Shown: positions 25,031 to 37,039, numbered from the stretch's first letter. The stretch: DNA of 64,000 nt from Vesta saturnalis (GCA_036346205.1 JARFJB010001910.1:2231001-2295000); one strand, 5' to 3'. The notes: generated from the sequence alone by a model not told the origin. Translations and numbers: made by a program.

Positions 25031-26541
25031 AAGAGTCGTAGTTGTTACGATGTTACCACATACAGAGGACCACCATTTAAAAATCCAAAAGTGAACTATT
25101 TTATCATTATGATTGTTCACCGATACACAACCGTATAAAACACTAGTGTTATTAGTATTTCTTGATGCTCTATCCATATCTGCTCTCGAATTTTGTATGT
25201 ATATCGAAAGTGGAGTGTATATTCTATTGCTCAAAAGTTTTATCTAACATCTACCAGTATTTGTAACAGTCCCGGTAACCGCACTAGCATAAAATTCTAC
25301 ACCTTCATAGTGTTTCGTAATGTTTTTCTACTATTCCACATTCCCACTTATGGTAGCCAAATGCCGCTTTAAGTTTTTCAAAACTCATGCGCAATTTCCT
25401 TCTTGCGATAATGACCTTTTTAATCTCAAAGCTTCACTACCGTTCCGTTGGAGTAGCTGTGACTTTTTAATGAAGTCAAAAAATGGTGAAATTGTAACTC
25501 TAATTTTCCATGTAACGACAACTGTACAACATTTATAGGTTTTTGGTAATTTATACATTACTGAGTACGCAATTTGCAAAAGGGATATCAGTAATTGAAC
25601 CTGTCTAATTTTGGAATATTCTATGTCATTTAACGACTAGTTTTATGACAGCTTAAAATTTTATTATTCAATTAGTCATTTACTTTAATATAACTTAACA
25701 GCTACTTGTAAATACTTTTACCCATTATGATTTTGTTAACACTAAGAAATTATAATAAAAATTCCGTAGTGTATTACAAAATCGTTCACTGTCAAATATT
25801 ACAGTATATTATGCATAATGCGTTTCGTTTAAAAATTGTAATTAGTATTATATACCTTACTTTACAACAAACTAAATTTTCTGCGTTGTACAGAATTTTT
25901 TGTTAGTAAAACTGGCTGAGGTTTTTGTTAACTGCCTTTCTAGATAAACGTGGCGGTTTCTTTAAATAACATGTAATAAAGTGGGCAAGTTTGCTAATCT
26001 GACATTATTTTATTACGGCTTAATAAAACGTACTTAAACGTTTCTCTTTTAGTAGGCTGATATAAAGTTGCAAAAATTCCTACCAGTTTATTTATGGAAT
26101 GTCTGTGTTTGAGTACCAGCTACATATCTGTTATAGTATTAAAATATAATTAGTGCCATTAGTTTCTAAAATTATTTGGTATAATAAAAGTTAGTAAATT
26201 ACTGATTTAGTTGTCAAAAGAAGCTTTAAGCAATAATATTATCCGAGATTTAATGCGTACATTAATTAGTATTGTAGCAAACAAATGTAGCTAACAAAAG
26301 TAAAATTTAATGCATTTTTGGCGTAAAGTTAGGAATTATACTTATCTATAAAAGTAAAGGTATTGAAATTGTAACAGATAAAGATTTTTTACAAAATTAC
26401 CGTTCAAAGTCCAGTTATATTGCCTAATTGATAGTGTTTAAACGATAACATAATTTCTCGTAGCTTAAAGAAATCGACAGTGCGTCCGTGTTACAAAATG
26501 TTACGACATTTACTTATTGAATATCAATTCAAAGCTTTATA
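25031..26541. other. 1.5 kb without a recognised gene
   Basis: Neither strand shows a recognisable family. The minus-strand ORF at 25385-25579 (64 codons) is short and unsupported. The sequence is AT-rich with scattered poly-T. Confidence 0.5.
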
Positions 26542-26600
26542 TTACGAAAATGTAAACTTTCACGATTTAACTTATGATTAAAAATGCTTATCTTTGAGCC
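26542..26600 (+). repeat. End fragment of the hammerhead-like repeat family
   Basis: GAAAATGTAAACTTTCACG followed by a diverged ATGCTTATCTTTG matches the outer end of the copies at 17572 and 37764. The ribozyme-like part is absent. Confidence 0.55.
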
Positions 26601-26797
26601 AGGTCTAACCCCCTAATCTTCTCACCCCCTGGTTAGAAAGGAAGGGCATTGGTGGTTTTAACCCGATCTTAGCCGTGGCGTTATGTGATAGGTTTAGAAA
26701 CCCCCAACTTGCTCTAGAACTGTCCATGCCGTAGACTTGACCCCAGTCGTAGTATTGTTTTTGCTCTAGTAATCTACATAGTCCTGGCTAATGCCAG

Positions 26798-26919
26798 CGA
26801 GAAAATGATAAATATAGTAGACATGACCCACAGTAATATTTTTGATTATTGTTAGGTAATCCTAACAATAATCAAAAATATTACTGTGGATCATGTCTAC
26901 TATATTTATAATTTTCTCG
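26798..26919. repeat. Near-perfect 122-bp palindrome
   Basis: Left and right arms of about 59 bp are reverse complements with two or three mismatches and a 4-base TAAT loop at 26857-26860. The loop-flanking bases are GTTAGG and CCTAAC, and the outer ends are CGAGAAAAT and ATTTTCTCG. It could form a long hairpin. It has no coding content and does not resemble the hammerhead-like repeat. Confidence 0.92.
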
Positions 26920-27167
26920 TCACACTCGACTTCCAATTATTTTTCAATAAATGTAGTCCAAGTTACATTCGAATCGTCATAGGTATCGAGTAGTTTGCAT
27001 CTTTATAATGTGTATGTTTTGCACGTTCAGCTTTTCTGAAGACTTCATTCTGGAAGCTACATATTTAGAAATTGTTTGTTTCTCCTCGGACCTGATCCAT
27101 TGAGGGCTTCTTTAAACACGCCTCTGTTAATATTTTATGTACGTAAAGTATATTACAACAAATAATA

Positions 27168-27285
27168 CACACACGCGCACACGTATACCCACATCCAGTA
27201 TCACACCGTCCCACACACACACGCAAGCAGGTGCATACACACGCGCATCTTCACCCCCACCCACACTCACACATCCGCAAATTCT
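27168..27285. repeat. CA-rich low-complexity stretch
   Basis: Mixed CACACA, CACGCG and CACCC runs form an imperfect dinucleotide-like repeat. No other feature is visible in 26920-27900. Confidence 0.85.
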
Positions 27286-27958
27286 CAATAAATTCAATAT
27301 TCTTTAATCAAAATTTATATTTGTTTTGTGAGACTTAAACTGATTACCTTTTTATTTACGCTGAATGGGTTTGATTTATAAAGATATCATCTACCAGTTA
27401 AAATTTAATACTATTGAGTTTACTTCCTTCCGTATTTATATATTCAATATTTATATAAGCTGTTTTTATTAATAGTCATTAATAATAAAAGTAAATCACA
27501 CGTTATGCTCATTCAATTACTAAATTTCGCAATGCAGAAATGTTTTAGTTATAACATTTGACGATCAAACCTATAATTTAAAATAATATTCTTAATACTA
27601 ACATGCAACAATAAATTCTTTATCAGAATTGAAGGAAGTGTTTTCCGTTCAATTTTATATTCAACTTCAAGTTCATAGAAAATAAAACACCCAAAAAGTT
27701 TCTTTATTTACACAATAAAAGATCGTACCTATCTGGTACCTCGTTGAAAGCCGATGACGTAACTGCAATGTGGTTAAGCCGATGACGCAGTTGGGTCGGT
27801 GATGAAATTGACGACGTGCTTCTTTTGTTCCCACGATATCTTGTTTACACCTTCTTTGTGGATTAAGTCTATTGTAATTTTTTTTCCAACACTTTTATGA
27901 TTCTTGTAAATAATTGCTCAATATTTACCTTTGAACTTATTCGTTCATAACAAAAACT

Positions 27959-28009
<51 letters not shown>
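27959..28009. repeat. (AAT)n microsatellite
   Basis: About 16 AAT units precede the I-type ORF1. The tract could be the tail of an older element or part of this element's 5' UTR. Confidence 0.95.
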
Positions 28010-28254
28010 TTTGTTATTTTGATTGTACTGGTCTCTCTGTCTTTTGTTCTATGTTCCGGGGACCTGACCCCTTCAACAAAGGCGAAGTCAAGGTGTAATG
28101 CGAACCGTGCCGAGGAATGAATGGCCATACGAGACATGGTCTTGAACGGTGCCCTCTGGATACCTGGCGACCTCCAGTTGTAATGTAGCCTTCTGCTGTT
28201 AAGAGCGCACTAGCAGTAGCGACTTTTATTTCGTCCCATACTCGTGGGAACAAT

Positions 28255-29440
28255 ATGAATATTTCCAATACAAAAACCTCAGAGTTGCCCGTCTCTCAAA
28301 AAACTGGCGCTACGAGTCTGGAAAAGGAGGTATCACCCCGGTTCTTGACCGTAAAGAGAGTTGGTGGGGACTTCAATAATGTAAGTCCTTTCCAAATAAA
28401 TAAAGTGTTGTTTGGTCTTGTAGGAGAAGTAAAAAGCATAAAAAAAATCAGAGATGGAATTCTTTTGATAGAAACAGTATCAGCTGCTCAGTCCAGAAAG
28501 TTACTACAATCAAAACGGTTCGACTCATTCGAAATAGAGGTAGAAGCACACCGAACTCTAAACACATCAAGAGGTATCATATATTGCAGAGACCTATTAA
28601 ATTGTAGTCTTGAAGAAATCGCCTCAGAACTGAAATCACAAGGTGTAACAGAGGTTCGGAGGATGAAAACTAAAGTAAACGGCGAAATGAGGGATAGTGC
28701 AAACCACGTGTTAACGTTTGCAAAACCAAAACTGCCGGAAAAAATCAAAGTCGCATTTTATTCTCTATCTATACGTCCCTATATTCCATCTCCCCTTAGA
28801 TGTTTTCGGTGTCAACAATTTGGACATACATCGACAAGATGTGTAAACGATCAATTATGTGTATGTGGCAAACCACTACACGAAGGAAGATCCTGCGAAG
28901 AACCTGTTACCTGCGTAAACTGTGGAGGTAACCACTCTGCTCGATTTAGAGGATGTCCAGTTTTTCAAAAGGAAGTTAGTATACAAAAGATAAAAACACT
29001 GGAGAGAGTATCTTATCCAGAAGCCAGGAGAAAAGTAGAAATTTCTACTCCCATCCTAGACAAAAGTTACGCAAAGGCAGCGTCTACACCTGTAACACTG
29101 GATACAAAGGCAATAGTAAAAGATCTGGTTCCATCCCTTGTATCTATGTTAAAAACTATTTTTGTACAAAAACCAACAGAAATATTTACTGTATCTGAAT
29201 CAGATCCTCCAATGGAAGAGGAAAGTGTTGGAGAAAAAAGGAAGCGTGATGTCATGAGAGTGCCTCTTCGAAACCATTGCATCCATCGAAGAAACTAGAT
29301 TAAACACCGAATCTAGTCTAGAATCCATCGACAAAGATTTGATAGAGGTAATCAAACGAAAAAAGGGCTGGCCTAAAGGCAAACCTAGGGGAACATCTAA
29401 GGAGAGAGCGAAAAGTTCTAGTCAAAGAAGTGAGAAATAA
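28255..29440 (+). pseudogene. I-type ORF1 (gag-like nucleic-acid-binding protein), late frameshift
   Basis: The ATG at 28255 opens MNISNTKTSELPV. After an N-terminal domain with RFLTVKRVGGDFNNVSPFQI and a central RNA-recognition-like part come zinc knuckles around CFRCQQFGHTSTRC, CVCGKPLHEGRSC and CVNCGGNHSARFRGC. The long frame ends at 29298. Near 29250-29285 the homologous reading changes frame and continues through DLIEVIKRKKGWPKGKPRG, a basic C-terminus typical of I-type ORF1, to a TAA at 29438-29440. A single indel therefore shortens the protein by about 50 residues. The product would coat the element RNA. Up to the indel the protein looks intact. Confidence 0.82.
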
Positions 29441-29662
29441 CATCTGTGATATTTTAATTTGTTGTGTCTGCATTTGTGTTATTTATTCGTACGTTTTTAA
29501 GATTTTATCTATACATCTGTTTGTACTTTTTTACACGTTATTTATTCGTACGATTTTAAAATTTTATCTATACATTTGTTTGTCCTTATTTATAAATTAT
29601 TTGTTCCTGTCTACACACTTAATATTATGTGTTTTCTATATCTTTTTAATAACAACCTGAAA

Positions 29663-32600
29663 ATGGCGCACACAATTACTCCTAATTTAACAAAAATGGC
29701 ACCACAAACCATACTTCAATGGAACACGCGCGGAATTAAGAGCAAATACGCAGAAGTAATGCAATTAGTCAATGAACATAATCCTATACTTCTAGCTATA
29801 CAGGAAACTAAATTAAAGCCAAATGAAGATTTCAAATTTAAAAACTATGAATTTGTGAGAAAAGAAACGTGTATCAATGTTGGAGGAAGGAGTCACGGAG
29901 GAGTGTTGATTATGATAAGAAATGATATCCCCTATCGAAAAATACACTTTACTACCGAAATAAAAGCATGTGGTGTAGCATTGTTAGGGCCAAAACCTTT
30001 AAATATTTTAAATGTATACCTCCCTGATCAGACATGGACGGAAACTGAGTTAAGAGACCTAATTAATCATATTCCTCATCCACGACTAATCTTGGGAGAC
30101 TTTAACTGCCACAACACGACGTGGGGATCGGAAGTAAACACCACAAAAGGTATGCTACTAGAGACAATAATTAATGACACTGATATGATAATATTGAATA
30201 ATGAAGCTACACACATGAATGAAAGTAACGGCAACATGAGCATAATAGACCTATCGCTATCCTCTCCTTCAACCGCCACAGCATTGAAATGGTCAGTCCT
30301 AAACGACTTACACCAGAGCGACCATTTTCCGATTATCATAAATTTATCCTACCCAAACACAGACTATAAAACAATTGCAAAATGGAATGTCACCAAAGCC
30401 GATTGGAACGACTACCGTAATAATCTGGAAATCCCATCCTCTCATGGCAATATAGACAAAAGAGTCGACGCTATAACGGATATGATTATACAAGCAGCTT
30501 CAAAATCTATACCAAGAAAACCTACTTCCTACAAACGATGTCCAGTGCCGTGGTGGACATCAGAAATTGAAAAATTGAACAAAGAAAAGAAACAACTATT
30601 ATATAAATACAAAAAGAAACGAACAATAGACAATTTAATCGTATTCAAACAAGCACGCGCAAAAGAAAGAATAGCAAAACGCAAAGCACAAATGAAATCA
30701 TGGCGTGAATACACTTCTTCAATTACATCCAGTGCCAATATTACAGAGATGTGGCGTAAAGTGCAAAACATCATGGGAACACGTAAAGCACCTACCTTGC
30801 CAGCACTAGAGAGAAGATGTAGCATAGAAATGGATCCTGAAATTACATCCAACATGCTAGGTGAATACTTTAGAGAAGTATCAAGTGACGCACTGCGCCC
30901 GGTTACTTTCCAAAATACCAAACGGCGCTGCGAATCAACTCGCATACATTTTGAGATTGATGAACAAAACACATATAACCAACCGTTTACTTACCTCGAA
31001 CTCGAAAGGGTACTAAAGAAGTCCAAAGACTCAGCACCTGGAGATGACACTATAACTTACAGCATGATCGATAACCTAACACCTGCAATAAAAAAGGAGC
31101 TGTTAAAAATATACAATGAAATTTGGGAAAATGGTACTTACCCACGTAAGTGGAAGATCACAACCATAATTGCTCTGCCTAAGGAAAAAAAAGATTCCAC
31201 TAAGGTCGACAACTATCGACCTATTACTTTATCCTCATGCCTCAGTAAGATACTTGAAGGAATGATAAATCACAGACTAATATCAGTACTTGAAGTGCAA
31301 CATAAAATTAGTCAATATCAAGCAGGGTTTAGAAGAGGCTACTCAACTGTCGACCATCTAGCTAAACTGGACAAAATAATTAATGAAGCATATACCAAAA
31401 CCCAACACACTCTTGTCGTTTTTTTCGACCTTGAAAAGGTATTCGACACAATATGGCGTTATCACATAATTAAAACGTTACGAAATTGGAATCTGAAAGG
31501 TAGGCTTCCGAAAATCATTCAGAGTTTTCTGCGGGATCGTGAATTTCGCGTGCGCGTGGGCAGTGTTTACTCTGATACATACGTGCAGACAAATGGTATA
31601 CCACAGGGATCTGTACTTAGTACCACACTATTCACCATCGCAATAAATGGAATTTCGGACTCCGTGGAAGGCAACTGTCACTCCATGCTGTATGTTGATG
31701 ACCTCGCAATAGCGGTTAGTGGACGCGAAATGGAACAGATGAAACTGATCGTGCAGAACAGTATAAATAGCATTACAACTGAAGTTCAAAGACGCGGAAT
31801 GAAGTTCTCTGTGAGGAAAACTGTATGCATGCACTTCTGCAGATTGAGGCATGCACACACTGAGCCAGAATTAAAAGTTAATAGCCACATTATCCCATAT
31901 GTAAACGAACATAAATTTCTAGGACTTACCTTTGACAAAAAGTTAACATGGAAAATACACATAGAGCAGCTCAACGCAACATGCAAACTTACATTAAATA
32001 AACTTAAAGTGCTTTGTAATCACACATGGGGTGCTGACCAACATTCGTTAATGGCGATAGTAAATGCCCTTATAAAAAGCAGGTTGGAATACGGCAGCGT
32101 GGTGTATACAAATGCTGCTACGACACATTTAAAGAAAATCCATGCAACATGGAATCAGGCCCTCCTTTTAGTAACCGGTGCATATAGGACATCACCAATC
32201 GAAGCTCTAAATGTCGTCGCTAACAGCCTTCCACTCCATCTACGGTTCTTGGAGAATAAGATCAAATATGGAATAAAACTAATAAATAAAGACCAACACT
32301 TCTTACGTCAAGATATAATTGAACCACAATTACTAGAAAAATATGAATGGAGCGAAACGAGGACAATACCGGCCATCGTGAAGATATTTAAACATCTAGA
32401 GAACGAAGGATTGCCAAAGAACATGTGGAAAGCCGAAGCTGAACCACTAGATTTTGAATTGATTCGCCCTTCCATAGCATATATAGAAACACATGACATG
32501 TACGAAGAATACGTAATACAACACATGAACTACACTTTCATTTATACTGAAGCTATCTCACATCAGGGAAATATGGGGTGTTCAATAATGATCGATGAAC

Positions 32601-33308
32601 GAGAGTTGAGATGGGAATTGCCAGATGGGGCTTCACACTTGACAGCCACTTTAGTGGGCATACTAAAAGCTGTACTATATGCTACGAACAGTACTAAAGA
32701 TAATGTCGTATGTACAACATCTAAGTCAGCCGTACTTGCCATACATAACATATTCACCACAAATGAAATAGCGAAGAGCATACTACAAAATGTGACAAGG
32801 CTAAGGAACTCAGGTAGGTCAATCGCATTCCTATATATGCCAGATAAATTAAGACCACCTTATACCGTCAGCCAAATAGAAAATTTAGCAGTAATTGATA
32901 CTTACCTGATGGAAGATGTCATAAATTATACCAGAAACCACATAAAAAAACAAATGGCAACAAATCTGGGAAAATAACCAAACACAATTACGAGAAACTA
33001 TACCAAATGTACATCGTATACCAAAAATAAAACACGCAAGCAGAAAAAAACAGATAGTTTGAACGCGAATCGCATTAGGACACTCGAGGATAACCCATTG
33101 TCACCTCCTACTAAACAGAAACCAACCGTTATGTTCACAGTGCGGTGGACCCCTGACAGTGAAGCACGTTATTCTGCAATGCCCAGCATTATCACAATAT
33201 AGAGAAATCTTTAAAATAGGAAGAAACCTTAGCCGTGAGTTGGAGAAAGACCACTACGCGAAACTGCTTGAATACCTGAATTCCATTAACTTCCTAGATA
33301 TGATATAA
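29663..33308 (+). pseudogene. I-type ORF2: endonuclease, reverse transcriptase and catalytically eroded RNase H
   Basis: I choose the ATG at 29663 (MAHTITPNL); an upstream Met at 29576 is in frame but has no domain homology. The endonuclease has ILQWNTRGIKSK, QETKL, LGDFNCHNTTWG and SDHFPII, all intact. The reverse transcriptase has DNYRPITLSSCLSKILE, GFRRGYSTVDHL, VVFFDLEKVFDTIW, NGIPQGSVLSTTLF and YVDD (31691-31702), also intact. From about residue 955 an RNase H fold is recognisable, but three of its four acidic catalytic residues are replaced: YTD is YTE, TAEL is TATL, TDSKS is TTSKS. The PGHVGI-type segment is also lost. The frame is open to 32977. An indel near 32945 and a TGA near 33060 then separate the C-terminal part (ALGHSRITH, CSQCGGPLTVKHVILQC), which ends at 33306-33308. 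Confidence 0.88.
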
Positions 33309-33459
33309 GCATAGCATGATGACACAGGAATGTATACCAGTAGGAACATCCAAATGATCTAGTAATCGAAGATGTCCCTACATGGTTACCACGTGTATGT
33401 ATTATATACGTATAATAAAAAAAAATAAAATAAAAATAATAATAATAATTGCTCAATAT

Positions 33460-34996
33460 ATTTATTATAGTCAATTGTTACTTTAATTGTTCAATTTTAA
33501 GGACAAATAGCTTGCGCGACGAACAGCAAAATGAACCACAAACCGCAAAGCTTCCTTTTTTGATTTACCAATTTGGATCGATTTCTGTCCTTTACATTTA
33601 TTGTTCATTATTTAAACACAATTGATTGCCGCTCTGATACATACACCCCGTTACTTTCAATTATTATGTCACTTTTAGTAGGATTCTTAAATTATGGTGC
33701 AATTCTTTTTATTATCACCAACTTTTGCACTTTCGTTATTTAGTGCAGCCTTTTATTATTTTAATAAGGAAGGTATTTTTCTGCTTCTTCCCTATTACAC
33801 TGCTAATTAGATTTTGTTTGTAATTTCACAATTTATAGGACCGCGTGACTATATAATGGTCACTCGTGCTGCAGCATTTACCGACCAACAACAACTCAAA
33901 AACTCTAATATATAAACTGCCAGTTACCTTGACCCGTCTTCTCCCTACTCCTCACGAAGTAGCATATTTACTCATAATGTTTAAATCGAGTTCGGTGTAT
34001 TTCTCAATTCTGGATTTTTATCCAGCTTTTATATGTGTCGCATGGTAATAAGAAATTGATTTACACATGACCAACACCACATTAAGATTCACATGGTAAT
34101 TATATAATATCTCCTATATTAACATGAGTATGCTTCAAGTTGATCATGATTAGAATAGATCTATTTATGAAAGCACGGTGTGCAAAATTATATATGCTTA
34201 TTCAGGCAGCAATAGCCCTATTTTTATTAAATGTATGGTATCGTACTCATCATACACGATTCATAATTGTTGTAACACGCGTAAAAGGAGAATGTTATAC
34301 TTTTCAAACTGTATCTCGTTCAAAATTAACTCACACACATACACTATAAGCACAAATGTCACTTAGTGAGGGAGGTGTAAAAGTACTTATATCCCAATTG
34401 GTGATATGTTCTCTATAGCATTGATTCAGATTCATAATGTGAATGAGATACTGCGTTCAAGTATTCCACATCTATGAAGAGTGGGAAAGTTCCCAAAAGG
34501 TTAACCTTGTAGTATTGTGGACGCTTGTGACTTTGTAATGTATGTGCAGTTTTGTTAATTATACTGAGGTGGAACCTTTTAATCCGGCTAATCTGGTTCT
34601 GCTATTAACCCTGATGTTGGTTGTGTGTTGTATGGGAGGGGTGGGCATGAAAACGAAGGCACGGGGTTACAACTATTACTACGAGTGTTTAACGTCAATA
34701 ATGGAAGCCATTACACGTAAACAAAAAATTTGTATATAAAGGATTATCACTTCAGGTGACATTTGCACCAGTGATTAAAATTGGTGGGGTTCAAAAATGT
34801 CTAGGTAACAAGAAATTATTTTTATTTTGCATAGGGAACCTAGTTTCCGTTGAAAATAGAATCAAAAACTGAATTATTTGACGCAATTAAGGAAAAAAAT
34901 TAGAGATTGTAGATTTTGAATTCGAGATGGATCTCTAGAAGAATTATGGAAACTGTTAAGTGTAATTACTTATCGAATAACGCTGCTAAATGAAAT

Positions 34997-34997
<1 letters not shown>
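33460..34997. other. 1.5 kb without a recognised gene
   Basis: No ORF here has family resemblance. The plus-strand ORFs at 33866, 34140 and 34542 are short, with no supporting motifs. The sequence is AT-rich. Confidence 0.5.

Positions 34998-35043
<46 letters not shown>
34998..35043. repeat. (TA)n microsatellite
   Basis: A pure TA run abuts the 3' side of the retrotransposon fragment that reads leftwards from 35459. Confidence 0.95.
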
Positions 35044-35045
<2 letters not shown>

Positions 35046-35141
35046 ACTCCTCTCTGAGAGCTACAGGATGTAAATGTAGCTGTGGTTTTTTTATGATTGT
35101 GGACCTGAACAGGCTAAATAAGGCCTATCGTGCTAAAGCAC

Positions 35142-35459
35142 TCAGGAACACTTAGGAGGATGGAGAGAGGGATAATGAATTGCCAATAGATGCCTATGAA
35201 CAGCTACCTTAAATTTTCTCATACCATAAGTGAGAGGAAAACAGGAACTAGGGAGATCATTCCACAGTTTAGAAGCCGTGTAGAAAAATGTGGATTGCGC
35301 CCGTTTGGTACGACAAGTGGAGATTTGTACTGCATACTGATGATGTGAATGAGCGAACCGAGTGTTTCTCGCAAAGATAGCCGGAGCAAAGCAAAGAAAA
35401 AGTATAGATGTGTAGTTTTCAGAAACATGTAAAGTACAATAAATAGTGAGAAGACGTGG
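35142..35459 (-). pseudogene. C-terminal fragment of a CR1-like reverse transcriptase ORF
   Basis: A single minus-strand frame reads PRLLTIYCTLHVSENYTSIL, then FARNTRFAHSHHQYAVQIST, then TKRAQSTFFYTASKLWNDLP and MRKFKVAVHRHLL, before a stop at 35142-35144. The FFYTASKLWNDLP...FKVAVHRHLL block is the conserved end of CR1/L2-type reverse transcriptases, where the ordinary pattern is a Trp-Asn-Ser/Asp-Leu-Pro box followed by a Phe-Lys repeat. Only this thumb/C-terminus remains, with about 100 bp of 3' UTR up to the (TA)n tract. The ORF formally called at 35219-35533 is in another frame and is not real. Confidence 0.65.
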
Positions 35460-35479
35460 ATAAGAATTGGTGGAAGTTG

Positions 35480-36330
35480 CACAAAATTGGTTAGTAAAGA
35501 TGTGGATGTGTTACAGTGAACAGTTTTGTTCAAAAGCGACAGATGGTGTTACAGGAGTAGAAAGACTAGTAACATCTAGAAGAAGATGCGATACATGAAA
35601 TAGTATAAAGACGCGGACTGTACAGTGATGCAACAATGTACTAATGGATACAACTTATGTGCAGAATTCTTAAATAGAGATTGTATAGGACGTCTGGTTA
35701 AATTAGTACAAGACCAAATATGTGTAGATTTAAAAAAAATTACGCACGGTTTTGTTTGATGCCAAACTAATCATCGTGTGATGACCGAAAAATAATTATT
35801 TTTATTTCTTTTAGCCACTTCGTAATTGGACACAAAATCTATTTTCGAACGTAAACTTGACAAACTTTAAATTCAATTTTCAACCAGCAACCAAACATTT
35901 TAGAATTTAAATTCAAGATACATAACTGTTAAACACAGGACATCGCTTTTTGAAAATACAACTTTTTAAAAATATTGTTAATATATGTCTAGGGCCTCAA
36001 CGAAATCACGCCGCCATTAATTTGTTTTTGAGGTTTGAAATTTGATTCTTGGGTTGCAGTTATAGTCCACCAAGGTCAACATTTTTGATGAGTGCTAACA
36101 CAATTAAGTGTCGGGAAGTAGATTGTAGTTAAGAAATTTAAATTAATATTTTTACACTACGCATTAGAAATTCAGATCTTTTTAAATACTGTATCACAAG
36201 TCACCGTTTTTAAAAAATAGTGAAATAAATATATTCACAATTTAATATGGTGGCATTGTGATGTCATTTATAACTGTTAAAAAAACTACTTAGTGAAGTA
36301 GCAAGGGAAACAAACATTTCAATTAATAGT
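35480..36330. other. 0.85 kb without a recognised gene
   Basis: AT-rich, with no ORF of note on either strand. It ends where the tRNA-like palindrome begins. Confidence 0.5.
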
Positions 36331-36384
36331 ATAGTAATTAAAAATTAAAAATTATTAATTTTATTAAATACATAAATAAAAACT

Positions 36385-36458
36385 TACCTCGAGAAGGATT
36401 TGAACGTACGACATCTACTTTGCTAGAGTAGCGCTCTAACCAACTGAGCTATCAAGAT
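36385..36458 (-). tRNA. tRNA-like sequence, anticodon loop CTAGCAA (AGC), degenerate
   Basis: Read on the minus strand it is 74 nt without CCA. The acceptor stem ATCTTGA/TCGAGGT pairs fully, counting G-T pairs. An A-box-like TAGCTCAGTTGG follows. The anticodon stem CTACT/AGTAG pairs fully and presents AGC, which would be alanine. The B-box-like GTTCAAATCC is present, but the T stem GTACG/CCTTC has two mismatches. It folds better than a random match but lies inside a mobile-looking repeat. I favour a pseudo-tRNA or SINE head over a working tRNA gene. Confidence 0.55.
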
Positions 36459-36627
36459 ACAAGTTCCAATCGATGTAAATTTTGTCTTTATGTATGTAGA
36501 ACTGATGTAAATGCTAATAATAATATCGCAAGGATTCACACATACTAAAGAACTTTGACTAATGTTAAATTATATTTAGAATTTACATACATACATAAAA
36601 ACAAAATTTACATTGATTGGAACTTAT

Positions 36628-36698
36628 ATCTTGATAGCTCATTTGGTTATAGCGCTACCCTAACAAAGTAGATGTAGGTTCAAATCCTATTCGAGATA
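36628..36698 (+). tRNA. tRNA-like sequence, anticodon loop CTAACAA (AAC), degenerate
   Basis: This inverted partner is 71 nt. The acceptor ATCTTGA/TCGAGAT pairs and the T arm GTAGG/CCTAT pairs with one G-T. The anticodon stem has one mismatch and presents AAC (valine). Three bases are missing from the variable-loop region relative to the partner, and D-loop guanines are changed. The different anticodon in an otherwise identical unit argues for drift without function. Confidence 0.5.
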
Positions 36699-36745
36699 AA
36701 CTTTTTAATTATGTATTTAATAAAATTAATAAGTTTTAATTGCAT

Positions 36746-37039
36746 ATTTACTTTTGAGCGTATTCGTTCACAACAAAAAATTTATAATAATTTAGTAGTA
36801 TAGTAATGTTCAATAATAATAATAATGGGCATTTGTTTATTAATGCGTAATAATTAATTAATAGAAGTAAGAGAAATTTAATTATTACGGATTAATAGAC
36901 CACATACCATTATTATTAGTGAACAGTATCTAAATGTTGAATATTGAAGTCCAATTAAGATATATTTCAGTGTTTATTGTTATTTTTTGAAAATTTTAAA
37001 TTGCAAGTGGTACCCCTAAAATCATCTCTTTGTGCCTAA
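36746..37039. other. Short match to the I-type 5' region, then nothing recognised
   Basis: From 36746 the sequence TTTACTTTTGAGCG, then TATTCGTTCACAACAAAAA resembles 27924-27960, upstream of the I-type element. The rest is AT-rich with a small AAT run near 36810. Confidence 0.45.

Larger units (their letters stand above)
27925..33443 (+). mobile_element. I-type non-LTR retrotransposon, nearly complete
   Basis: ORF1 (gag-like) and ORF2 (endonuclease, reverse transcriptase, RNase H, C-terminal zinc motif) are in order. The element ends in an A/TAA-rich tail (about 33418-33443), as is typical of I elements. The 16-base sequence AATAATTGCTCAATAT stands on both sides (27909-27924 and 33444-33459) and is a candidate target-site duplication. 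If so, the 5' UTR includes the (AAT)n tract at 27959-28009. A block like the first 60 bp also occurs at 36746, so the 5' limit is uncertain. Confidence 0.85.
36335..36740. repeat. Palindromic pair of tRNA-like repeat units
   Basis: The two arms (about 36335-36495 and about 36578-36740) are inverted copies of about 90% identity. Each consists of a leader (ACATACATAAA, then ACAAAATTTACAT and GATTGGAACTT), a tRNA-like segment and a tail (ATGTATTTAATAAAATTAAT). About 80 bp of unrelated sequence separates them. The tail alone recurs at 15955. This is the build of a tRNA-derived short interspersed element, or of a mobile repeat that captured a tRNA gene. Confidence 0.8.

Noticed and set aside
25385..25579. 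64-codon minus-strand ORF considered as a Penelope-like reverse transcriptase piece
   Set aside because: No reverse transcriptase or GIY-YIG motif could be found in any frame around it, despite the hammerhead-like repeat 400 bp away.
27925..28010. (AAT)n tract read as a CRISPR-like or telomeric repeat
   Set aside because: It is a plain trinucleotide microsatellite without spacers. No CRISPR array or telomeric TTAGG array occurs in the window.
34542..34739. 65-codon ORF with a hydrophobic stretch
   Set aside because: The hydrophobic run suggested a membrane peptide, but there is no family resemblance, no homologous context and no further support in AT-rich DNA.
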